DNA of 64,000 nt from Apteryx mantelli (taxonomy: Eukaryota > Chordata > Aves > Apterygiformes > Apterygidae): the NCBI RefSeq assembly GCF_036417845.1, contig NC_089980.1, positions 116,957,169 through 117,021,168 of the forward strand, given 5' to 3'. The notes beneath the pieces are model-generated. The model was not told where the DNA came from, searched no databases, and worked only from the letters and a program-made list of their open reading frames with translations. How positions within the stretch are numbered: the first letter of the stretch is position 1; every line of letters starts with the position of its first letter. The position numbers and the translations under genes were made by a program. Positions 36,901 through 48,900 of this stretch are shown here, in pieces.

Positions 36901-39900
36901 CTGTCAGCCCTCCACTGTGTGAGAATATTGGTACTGTAAGCTACTGCTTCATTGCTTATGCATAGTACAGTATGTGAATGTATTAACAAAAAATCCAGTC
37001 CTAGTTGTCACACATTCAGAAAAAAATGATTAACCTTCTGCCTACCATTTATTCCAAATCTTTCATCAAAGACAGTTTTCACATTTTATTATGCCCATAA
37101 ACTGGTTCCATATCCACTTGTGTTGTTCATTGCATCTCTCATCTTTTCCCGCAAAAACTTGCAGTGTGAAAGCTGCTTCACACTTTTGTTTCCTTGCCCT
37201 CTGGCTTGCTAGAGGCTGTATGCCTTCATACCTCCATTTTTTTCTTAGTAGAGCATGAACTTTGTTTATGCACTTCCATGCTTTTACTACCCTTCCTAAG
37301 ATACTCTGAGAGCTGGGAAAATTAAAATTAAGAGGTGTTGTTACTCTGGAAGGTACTAATGCGTATCATCTTGTTTGTTCTGGAGACAATGATATTGGTA
37401 GCTGAAACTGGCAGCTCTGACAGCTCTGGACGTCTGTGATCATTACTCATTGTTTTACTCATAGTTCCCCTTGGGGCTTTTATAGTTTCTGGATTCTTTT
37501 TTCTTTTTGGTAAAACTTTTGAAAGATTAGGTGAAGTATTCTGTAGCTGTTGTCCTGTGTCCAAGCAGAGTTATCAAGTTAAGGTTTTGCAGCCTCATCC
37601 AAAAGTTTGACAGCTGACAGTGTTGAGGAAAAAACAGGAAATTTCTGAAATTGTATGTGTGTGTGTGTGGCTTTCTGTTTAAAACATTGCTAATGATTCT
37701 CTTTAAAAAAAAAAAAAAAAAAAAACCAACAACTTGTCACTGAATTTCATGTTAGTCTTGCACAAATCTAAACTTTGTCAGTCTGGGTATCCCATCTACG
37801 GTAACATCCTCCTGTGTTAAAGACAGCTAACCAAAATCTGGAAGTTAAATAACTTGTTAAGATTCACAGGAAGTGATATTCTCATTTTGAATGATTATTG
37901 GAGTTCCTGACTTGGAATTACTTGTTGGGACAGAATACAAAAGTATTTCCAAAATACAGTTATAACAGAACTGTAGTATGATGGTCTTCATAGTGCTTTT
38001 AGAAATGCTCCTAATTCCATCCTTGTCCATGAATATAATATGAAGTGTTGCCTATAAAGGAAAATGGGCAAATTAAAATTAATATAACAAAAAAAAGATG
38101 CGTGGGATCTGAAGCTGGTTTCCCAAAGGTGAAGATGATACAGTTGGGCCCCCGATCATAAGAAATATCTAAAGACCTACCCGTAGCACTTGAACAGTGT
38201 AGAAGACTCTCATGCAGACACCCTCATCCACTTTGCTAATAGCATCAGCAAGAGTTCAGATCTTTGGAAATGTGTAGGAGTTGGGCTGCTGTGCATTCTG
38301 TGTGTGTTAGGGTATGTATGTGTGGAGATATGTTTTAGTTTATATGGAGTTACTTTAAAAAAAAAAATTGAGCTTACTAAGCAAAGAGCATATCAACTTC
38401 TTAGCCCTTACTTTAGTTGGGGGGTGGTGGTGGTGGAAAGTTGATAAATTTGATTTTTGAAACAGTAACTGACTGTCATAAACAAAAAATGGACTGAAGT
38501 GAATACAGGAGATTCTGTGAAATCGACACTTTGAAAATATTTTCCAGAAGCCACTCTGTAATTTTCTGTTTTGTTTTGGAGGGAGGGAATTGTTGTTAAA
38601 TGATTTCAGTTATAGGTAGCTGTTTGTATTTTGTGTTTGGACCTGTTTGTGTTTGGATGTATATGTATAGCAAATAATTTTCATTTTTACAATCTGTGTT
38701 TTAATGAGAACATTTTTACCTTTTTTTTAAATTTCTGTATACTCTGTGCCACTTTTCATGTCTTTCCTTGGCCTCTAAAGTACTCCTGACATTGATCTTG
38801 TCCTGTCTTGAAGAGAATGTTGGTAGTAACGTGATGGCGTTGAGATGTACTGAGACAGCAACTTAATTCAGGGACAGGCACAGATGCTGCCCTGCTGAAC
38901 TACCGTTACTGATGTCTTCAGGAATCTGGTTTTCTTTAGAAATCTACACTTATTAATGGGGGGGAAGGGGTGTGGGCAGGAAATGCAACTCTCCTTAGCT
39001 TGATAGAGAAGATAATTTTAGGAGGAAAAACAACCCCAAACCTATAGACACTGCATAGACTACCATCTAACAGGGCATTCAGAAAGTCAGTGTGCATAAT
39101 AAAAATATAATATATGCATAATAAAAATATAGAAACAAATATTCATTTAAGGTTTATTTTTATAAGACTTGTTTTTTATTTTTATAATGTGGTATTAAAA
39201 TTGTGTAAAGTTTTTTGAGCTTTCTTTTGGAGATTTTTTTGTTTTTACTTCTTGTAAAGCATTTTCATCATTCTAAATGTAATTTTATTATTTTAGTTAT
39301 TGGTGATGTTCAGTTTTGCATTGTGATCATATTTTGACAATTTCCTATTCTGATGGGCTGAATAAAATAAAAGCATTACAAATACTCTGAAATATGTCGC
39401 TATTTATTGTCAAACTGAAACTGACTGTGGTGCCTTTTTTATCTTTATCCTTTTTTTGAGAATAAAGACCAGTTTCTTCATGATGAAGCTTCATCTTCAG
39501 TGTCACAACTTGCAACAAAGGTAAATATCTGTTCTTTGGAAGTGTAATATGTTTTATATCATATATATTTCAGTCAATGTCAATTAAGAACTTACTTTTC
39601 ATGTACAGCCTTTATTGAGGCTTATTTATGCACTTCATGGACAATTTTTAAATTACTTATGATTCTTCCTCAGACTGTCAGGGATTGGTTCTCCTCGAAG
39701 TAAGATATTAGCAATGTAGTAGTAGTTCAATAAAATAGCTGACTTATTTTCTTGCATCATTGCAAGAAAATCATCTTTTCACCATTTTTTCCTCCAAATA
39801 GAAATTATGTATATTAAAAAACAAAAAGTAAGAAGGAATAACTGAAATTTAGTCTAAAGCTATAATAGGCAATGAAAACATGAAAAGTAAAAGGAATTTA

Positions 39901-42900
39901 TATTATTTATTGCATACTTTATATGTATCTCAGTGGGCTCTCTGACCACAAGAGGATAAGGACTTTGTTTTGTATCTCTTTCAGAAAAGAAAAGTACACA
40001 TACAAGTGAAAATTCTTTACCTTGATATGTGTCCAAGAATTTTTTTTTGAATGTTCTTAAAATACGTTAGTAGAAGATGAAAGAACTGGAAGTTGTTATT
40101 ATATGCTAGAGCTTGTTTTGAAATTCCATAGGTATAGATAAAAGCATTTAAAATTGTTTCATTAGTGTAATAGGAAACTTTACATTAATATGTATAAACT
40201 GAACATCTGTCTCTGTTACTACTTTTTTGTTCTACTTCACATGCAGCATAATTTTCACTGAAAACAGAAGTCAGATTGTACTATGTGTTTTTTTGTTTTT
40301 TAGAAAAAAGTGATTCCTTTTTATGAAAACATAAACTATTGGTGGTTTTATGCCAGGTGATGAGTGTTAAACTAATTTTAGGATTTTTTGTTAGTTTTAT
40401 ATCAAAACCTTTAGTTCATTTCTTAATCATTCAGGAAGGCTTGTTAAGTGTGTGTTTTGGTTTCAAGAAAAGAAGGCACCAGGCAGTCCACGGAGCTGCA
40501 GTATTTCTGTGTTATAAAACAAAACCCCCTTATGTTAAAAATGGATTCACAAAAAAGCTCCTTATTCTTCTCATCTTTTGATAGTTTATTGTTGTTAATG
40601 AAAACACTTCAGTTTTTACTGTTGTTGTTTTGTCTTAGAAGCTGTCAATAGAGTGATATTCCAGAAGTTCTGAAATATTGAATAATTGTAAAGGGTTGAT
40701 GAATATGTGTGTGGCCTTTTCAGTATGTGTATTTCATGTATATATCATTCTCTGTGTTGAAGCAGTATAATGAAAAACAACAAAGTTCTTTGAAGAAAAG
40801 GGAAGTGAATTGGTACACCTGCTGTTTAGGGGAGATACCCTTCATTGCATCTTAAAGCCTGAGTTTTAGGCCAATCCTGATTCCCATTCACACAGGAAAG
40901 CCTTTGAGCTAGGCATAGAGGTGCACAAGTATGTGTGAGCTAGCCTTACTGGCGGGGGATGTAGGTTGGAAAATGATCTTAATGTTTGCTCATGCAGGAA
41001 CGTATCCGCCTAGCAGTGAGCATGCGCTATCTGTAATGATAAAGTTTTCTAGTTCCATCTTCACAGTTCTCCTGAAAGGCAGGTATAGTTGGTTAAGAGC
41101 CTTGTGGCATTTCAAAGTGAGGAACTGTGAACCCTCTAGTGGTACACTGGGAAATGCAGAAATCTAGAATGTGTTCGCATTGCACTGAGCCCTTTGGCCT
41201 TGACTAAGCTAATCCCAGGTGTTTTACCAAAGTGCAGAAATTCTGAGCTAAAAGTATAGTGAAGGCATCATTTACAATGATTATTAGGCCTAGTTTTGAG
41301 AAGAAAATAGTTCTGAGGGGGGGGGGGGAAAAACCATTTTAATAACATGGAATTGGCAATGCTGGGACATTCTGGTAGGGCCAAATTTGGAGTTTCAGCT
41401 CATCTGAGGCACAGAATAGAGTAGCTTTTGGTTTCACATCAGCAATTGGTTGAATTCTGAACTTTCTTCCCCCAAAATGCTTTGATATCTGGAACAAATT
41501 TGGAGAGGGGAGGGTTGTTTCTTCATTTTTTATTACTTGAATTGTTACATGTTATGAATAGCTTTCCTGTAATGTGGTAACAACACTTTTGGAGTTAAAG
41601 CTGATTGACATTTTTTATTATAAAACACTTAGTTGTAACTTCACTGACCTGTAAACTACTTATATGGAAAATTCCATCTCCAGCTTTTGCAGGGTGCGGG
41701 GATCATTTTGCTGGGGGAGGAGGAATGGAAGCTGTAAAACAAACTGTTTCTTCTCAGTCAATGTTGAGAGGAAAATCCGTTCTTTTTGTTTACCATTTAA
41801 AAATAAAAAAAAATCTGCACATGTTTTGGAGTGCTTTTAATTTGGAGGGGTTTGATCCACCAATTGTCAATCCTATGATGTGAAAATGCTTGTGAAGTGC
41901 TGCTAAAACTTGGCAAAAATATAAATTTCTGGAAATCTCATACATGCTGGGCAGAGATTTTTTAGGGATTAGCTGCTTAACTACACAATGGCACTAAACA
42001 TACTGATTCTCATTGCAGGTATGGAGCAAGAATCCCCTATAATTGCTCTTTTTGGTCCTAAGAACTGTTGTCATGTGGCTTGTCATTGCCCACAGAGAGA
42101 GACTTTTGTGCTCCAGGGCCCTGCTGATCAGGCAATCAGGCAGTAGAAAAATCTAACCAGAATGTATCCAAACTACCAGTACCCATTCATAAAGCAGTAC
42201 CATTTTAGTTAAAGTGATGTTCCAATGTACAGTAATCTCTTGCTTTGAAACATTAACTGTTCATCATGTATATCTAACATATTGTCCCCAATTTCTTGAT
42301 ATTATTCTTTGAATAAATTGAATTTTATGCTGTTTCCTTTCCCCTTGATAAGGTGTTAGCATACATTAATCACATCCACTTTATCAGTTAAAAGTTACAA
42401 ATAGTCTTTCTCCTTAGTATATGTTCAGCTATATCTATGTATATTAGTTTTGTTTTCAGTTTGCTGAAGAGGAGCTGTCCCTCTCTGGGGCAGTTATATT
42501 CAAAGTAGGTTGTCAGTAGACATTTGTTTCCTGTTTTTATCTGAAGAAGGAAAGAATTGTAGTCAACATATACAGTTTATATACAGTTTATTCACTTGAA
42601 TCAGTATAGGCAACAAAGAGAAAACTTACTGTAAGGACTGAGTTTATAGAATGAGGCTCAGGAGGTGAGTTGAGGAAAGCCATACTATATGTACAAGGCT
42701 GTATAGAAGAAAATGGTTAGATAACTGCAAGCTTCACAGGGTGCTTGAGCTGATAAACAGTTGCTGCCACAGGAAAGATGATGTTGCCCCTGACTTCCAC
42801 AGTCTATGGTGGTTGTCCAGTTCTGACATCCTTTAATCAGCTTATTCACACAGATACAAGAGCATGGTGTAAGGAAAACAGTGTGTGAGGAGTTAAGGGA

Positions 42901-45900
42901 TTGGCACCACCCCTTTCAGCAGGGGTGTCTGATAGACCAGATCTGCCTTCTTGTAAAACTTACCCTCAAAAATCAATCTGACAGATGGACACTGATACTG
43001 GAAGCATCATCAAAACAGAGGGAATGGGAGTGAGGGGGAGAAACAGCAGACAGTTTTACTAGGGATAGATAGACTGCATCCTTTACATGATGTTCTGGAA
43101 GTGACTACTGGTACTACCAGTTTCAGAAGGTATGCTAATTAAATGGCAGCTTTTTCATGGTGGAGGAGTAGAGTACTTCATAAATGAGAATTTAATCTGC
43201 TGAAGTGGAAGAATCTGTGCTCAGGACTTGAGATCTTTGGATGCCTGTGAGGACAGGTGGTGATGATGTTTTTTCAGTAATCTGCCATTTGATGGATTCA
43301 TTTATATCTGTATGTATGTATATGTTTTACTTCCACTGATTCTTTTAGGTGATTGCATGGGATGCTGTGCTGCACAGCCTTTTTCCCCATCTTCCATTTC
43401 AGATGTTTAAAAGTTTTAGTGGCTGTTTTGATAAGGATACTCCATACTCTCATAGTCAAACAATTATAAGACCAGCTAGGTGTCCATAATCCTACCTAAT
43501 ACAATATTGAAATGGCATCTTGAGAAGCTTCTGCTTTTTTTCTCATTGGCATTTTGAAAAATCATAGACTGCAGTATCCAATAAAGTCCCCTAAAGGTTT
43601 GGACTTTCTAACATCTGGTGCTAGAATTCTAGTCCTTCTTAGTAGTGCTCTGTCTTCTTTTCAGTTGCTTATGAGCATCTCATTTGATTTTTAAAAGCTG
43701 GAGTTTTGAATATATTCTAGTGATGTCAGTCAGCTTTTTTTTTTTTTTCTTTTTCTTTTTTCCAAGGATCACCTCCTCCAAGCTCAAGAATGGTCCATCC
43801 TGATGATCAGGAAGACAGGCAAAGGTGGCAGGAGTCCTGCATAGATGATCAAGGAGCTCCTGACTAAACTCAGATATAAAAAGAAAGCATACAGGAGGTA
43901 GAAGCTGGCACAAGTGACCTGGGAGAAATATAGAGACACTATCTGACCACGCAGGGATGGGGTTAGGAAAGCCCATCCTGGAGCTGAATTTGGTGAGGGA
44001 AGTGAAGGGCAAGAAAGGTTTCTACAGGTATGGCAGCAGCAGAAGGAAAACTAGGGAAAATGTGGGCCCACTGCTGAATGGATGTGGGGATCTGGTCACA
44101 AAAGACAAGGAGAAGGCTGAGGTCCTGAATGCCTTATTTGCCTTAGTCTTTACTGATAAGACCAGTCTTCAGGTATCACAGGTCCCTGGGACCAGTGGGA
44201 AAGTGTGGAGCAAGAAGACTTGCTGTCAGTGCAGGAGGATCAGATTATGGACCATTAAATGGACTTGATATACACAAGTCCTAGGACATGATGGGATGTG
44301 CCAATGAGTGTTGAGGGAGCTGGCCAATGTCACTGCAAGGCCACTCTTGGTAATCTTTGAAAGGTCATGGCAATCAGGGGAGGCTTCTGAGGACTGGAAG
44401 ACAGCAAATGTAAGCCCTGTCTTCAAGAAAGGCAAGGAGGAGGATCCTGGGAACTACAGGCTGGTCAGTCTCACCTTGACCCCTGGGCAGGTGACAGAAC
44501 AAATAACCCTGGAAACCATTTCCAAACATATGAAGGACAGGCAGATGATTGGGAGTTGTCAGCATGATCATGCCTGACCAACCTTCTGTGATCAGATGAT
44601 TGGCTTGTTGGATGAAGGGAGAGCAGAGGATGTTGCTTACCTTAGCTTTATTAAGGCTTTCAGTGCTGTCACCCATCACATCCTCATAGAGAAACTGATG
44701 AGGTACAGACTAGGTAAGTGAGCAGTGAGGTGGACTGAAAACTGGCTGAACTACTGGACTGAAAGGGTTGTGATCAGCACCATGAAGTCCAGCTGGAGGC
44801 CAGTCACTAGTAGTTGACCCCCAGGGCTCAATGCTAGGGCCAATAGTGTTTAACATCAAGTTCAATAAAGGGAAGTGCAAAGTCCTGCACCTGGGGAGGA
44901 ATAACTCCAGGCACCAGTTCAGGCCAACCTGCTGGAGAGCGGCTTCGCAGAGAAGGACCTGGGGATCCTGGTGGACAACAAGTTGAATGTGGGCCAGCAA
45001 TGTGCCCTTGTGGCAAAGAAGGAAAAGCATCCTTTGCTACATTAGGAAGAGTGTTGCCAGCAGGTTGAGGGAGGTTATTCTTTCCCTCTACTTAGCACTG
45101 GTGAGGTTGCACTGGGAGTGCTGTGCCCAGGTCTGGGCTTCCCAGTACAAGAAGGACAGGGAGTACAAGAAAGACTTGGACTGGGGTGAGTCCAGTGAAG
45201 GGCTACTAAGACAATGAAGGGACTGGAGCATCTCTCATACAAGGAGAAGCTGGGAGAGCTGGGACTGCTCGGCTTGGAGAGGAGGAGGCTCAAGGGACAT
45301 CTTATAAATATCTAATGGGACGGTGTAAAGAAAACAGAGCCAAATTCTTCTCAGGGGAACCCAGGGATATGATGGGAGGCAATAGGCACAAACTGGAAGA
45401 CAGGAAATTCCACTTGAACAGAAGAAAACACTTCTTTGCTGTGAGGGTTTCTGAGCACTGGAACAGGTTGCCCAGAGAGGTTGTGGGCTCTCCATCCTTG
45501 GGGATATTCAAAACCTGACTGGACATGGTCCGGGGAACCTGCTGTAGCTGATTGTTTTTGAGCAGGGAGTTGGACCAGATGATTTCCAAAGGGCCATTAC
45601 AGAATCACAGAATGGTTGAGGTTGGAAGGGACCTCTGGAGATCATCTAAGTCCAACCCCCCTACTCAAGCAGGGTCACCTAGAGCATGTTGCACAGGATC
45701 ATGTCCAGGTGGGTTTTGAATATCTCCAGAGAAGGAGACTCCACAACCTCTCTGGGCAACCTGTTCCAGTGCTCTGTCGCCCTCACAGTGAAGAAGTTTC
45801 TCCTCATGTTCAGATGGAATTGTCTGTGTTTCAGTTTGTGCCCGTTGCCTCGTGTCCTGTCACTAGGCACCACTGAAAAGGGCCTGGCCCCATCCTCTTG

Positions 45901-48900
45901 ACACCCTCCCTTTAGATATCTGTATACGTTGCTAAGATTCCCCCTGAGCCTTCTCTTCTCCAGGCTAAACAGGCCCAGCTCTCTCGGCCTTTCCTCACAA
46001 GAGGGATGCTCCCGTCCCCATTCCAACCGCAACTATTCTGTGATACTGTGTATATAGATCTCTTTTTGAAAATTTTTAGATGTATTACTCCTGAGTTTTG
46101 TGTAGACAGTTGAATCTTAAAAATGAAATGTGGAATTTCTGCAAGTGGCTTGATGCTCTAAGACTGTATCTGTAATGTATTTTCATGTTTTGAATAACTT
46201 GAGTCTCTTTCTATAAAATAATTCTCTTGTGTGGAGAGGAGTCAGCTAACCAAAATATAATTTCTTCTTTAGTTCCTCATCTTCATTTGACATCCATTGC
46301 AAGGAAGCTAAGCATTCTGGAGTCTGAGCTTTTTTCCACATGATCTGAAAGAGCATAAGAAATTCCCTACTGAGTCCATCTAGCCTCATATTCTTTCTTT
46401 GATCATTGCAATAGGAGATGCTTTTTAGGGAGAACGTACCTTGGCCACTTTCTTTAGCCTGTTCTTCCAACATCAAGAATTGTTGTTTTGGGATATTAGT
46501 GGATACCTTCTATTTAGAGGGTATCTGTTTATGGACCTGCTGTCTGTGAATTTGTCTAATCCTAGTTTGAATTTGCCAATACTGTTTACCTCTTCTTTGT
46601 GGAAGGAAGTCACGGAATTTCACGTGGTGTGTAAATAAGCATGCACTTCTGCCTGTTTTAAACAAATCTTCTCTTAGTTTCTTTGGGTGCATACTTGTTC
46701 TTTTATTATGGGATTTGATGAACCACACTCAGCTTATCTGCTGCCTTTGTGAATTTTTTAAACCTCATTCATAACCCTTTTGGCTTTTCCCTTCCCGGAC
46801 TAAAGAGTCTCAGTCTTTTTAGTCTCTCCTCATACTGCTGCCGCTCCACCCCTTGATAATTTTAGTTTTCCCTCTCTGTATCTTCTCCAGTTGTATTGTA
46901 TTCTTCTGGAGATGTGGACACCAAAACTGGAAACAGTACTGAACTGTTGGCAGCTGCAGGAGTTTACACAGTGGCAACATAATGCTTTCTGTCTTGGTCT
47001 CTTACTTCTACTGGTGGTGCCCAACACTTTCTTGGCTTTTTACCTGCTGCTGCTATGTGTCAAGCTGATGATCTTGGAGAATGGTGACTTCAAGATCTCT
47101 TTCCTGAGTTGTAGCTACCAGCAGTTAGTTGTAGCTGTTCCAACTGCATTGTTGGTGGCCTTGCACATGTAGGTGGCATTTGTCTAAGCTAAAAAATTTT
47201 AAAGAAAATTGAAGAGAAATACATAAATACAGCAGGCTGGGGGTTTTCTTTGGGGGGGGTGCTGTAGGGCATTTGGGTTTTTGTCTTTAATCAGTGACAG
47301 AGTAACATGACAGCCATAGTCGAAAAGAATGTTGGCTTAAAAACTAGCTCAGTGACTAGAGAAAAGCTTCCCAAACTAGGAAAGAAGTATTTGACCTCTT
47401 CCTTTGCTAAGGTTTACATGGTGCCACTGAGAAGGCCATCAAGTGTGAGCTGTCCCTTCCTTTCCAGCTGAGTCAAGGGAGGGTTCAGGGGCTCAGCACA
47501 GGTACCATCAGATGCAGGAGTAGAGACTTGAAGGTGGTAGGTGGAGATCCTGGTTTCACTTTGCTCTTTCTTTCAGCCTGGTCCACTTAATATCCACTAG
47601 GCTTTACACAATGGGCTTTACGCATATTAGCAAAATATATTCCACTTGGATGCTGATGCTCTTATGTACATTAATCTGGCATCTTTTTTTGGAAATATCA
47701 AGTAAATAAGTGGTTGAAGTGTATCTTAAAGGCTTAGTGTATTTTTTCATTCAGGAGAGTTGGGAGAATAGTAAATCAGTTAACTCTGTAGCAATTTTTT
47801 TTTTTTTATTACTTTTGCTATATGTCTGCTAAACACATGGATTCATTGTGGGAGTACTTCTTTATGAAAATGTAAATTGATACATGTCAAAGGAATAATA
47901 CAAGATCTTGTATATAGTTACTGATTTACACACAGGTGGAAAGAGTGCACAGTCAGCCTTTTGTAATTTTTTTATCTGGAGACTTGCACACATTATCTGC
48001 TTGACATTGAACGGCCCTTTTCTAATATCTGTAAATCAGCATGAGATTTAGAGCACTTAAATTTTTAAATATCCAAAATTAAAAATGCAGAATTTTGGGG
48101 GCTAGATATGAACAGGATTTTATTATAAGATGTTTTCGGTCTATTATTTTTAGCTGGAGGATTGCTGAAAGAATATTCAAAGCAATGCAGCAAAGGTTAG
48201 GGTTGCATAGGTGAAATATGTATCATTTTCTAGGTTAAAAAGTGTGTGTAGGTATATCATTTTTTAGATTACAAGTAAGTGTGTGTATAAAGACTCATCT
48301 CCAAATGGCATTTTGTCTATGCTGTTCTTTAAAAGCACATATAATTTAAGTTAGGCTAGTTGTCTGTCTTTGTATTAAATTGCTAGCTAAAACCAATGAC
48401 AGGCTTTTTTGTTCTTAATCTGCAGATTTATTATGTGGCAATGGCTGGATGAACCATCATTAGTGAGAAAAATAAGCTTGTATATAAATTAGATTGCTGA
48501 GGTATATTTTTGTGTTTTTCTAGTTTAAAGGCCTAAAGGATTAAGACAGTAAGTACTTGTTATGTGCTGTTTTTAACTGTGGATTTGCCTGTGGTGACAG
48601 AGGTTCCTTTCCCCCTCACACACCTTTTATTCTTCTGGCTAGATGCTGCAAAGTCATTCTGCTATTATGGATTACCCCTGTTGCTTAAAGGTTTCTTTCA
48701 GTCTCCTGTAATGGAAGGATTCTTTTTAATATATATATATGAAAGTCTAAATGCTTTCTAGAGCCTGCCCCTGCCCCCTAGAATAGTTAAGCAGACTATT
48801 CTACTTCCAAGAAATTTTGCTTTTGAATATTCAAGAGCTAAGGTCTTGGAGAGTCTTTTTTTTGGGGAGGGTGTTTGTTGTGGATGAGCTACTTTGTAGT

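Larger units (their letters stand above)
27975..39460 (+). other. TDRP: TDRP intron 1, first part
   Basis: Intronic DNA starting at donor GTAAGA. It holds the downstream half of the CpG island up to about 28290, a pyrimidine-rich plus-strand block at about 31600-32560, and homopolymers: C18 at 35345-35362, A20 at 36289-36308 and A21 at 37705-37725. It also contains a two-copy 23-nt repeat at 36844-36889. No LINE copy with coding remnants and no convincing exon were seen in this part. Confidence 0.7.
43760..46050 (+). mobile_element. CR1 LINE copy C (plus strand), interrupted by copy D
   Basis: Copy C runs from about 43760, directly after a T-rich run, to 45598, and resumes at 46023-46050. 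Its first part encodes the region before RT, then [36 protein letters not shown] in part at 43990-44130, RT pieces near 44308-44577, and the C-terminal block with [20 protein letters not shown] at about 45450-45515. The last 3' bases (CCAACCGCAACTATTCTGTG) lie beyond the inserted copy D. Near 44856 the sequence passes directly from [12 protein letters not shown] to [14 protein letters not shown], so the catalytic FADD region (about 190 bp) is deleted. Confidence 0.9.

Noticed and set aside
36289-37725. Poly-A tracts as tails of processed pseudogenes
   Set aside because: No coding-like or transcript-like body precedes them on either strand.
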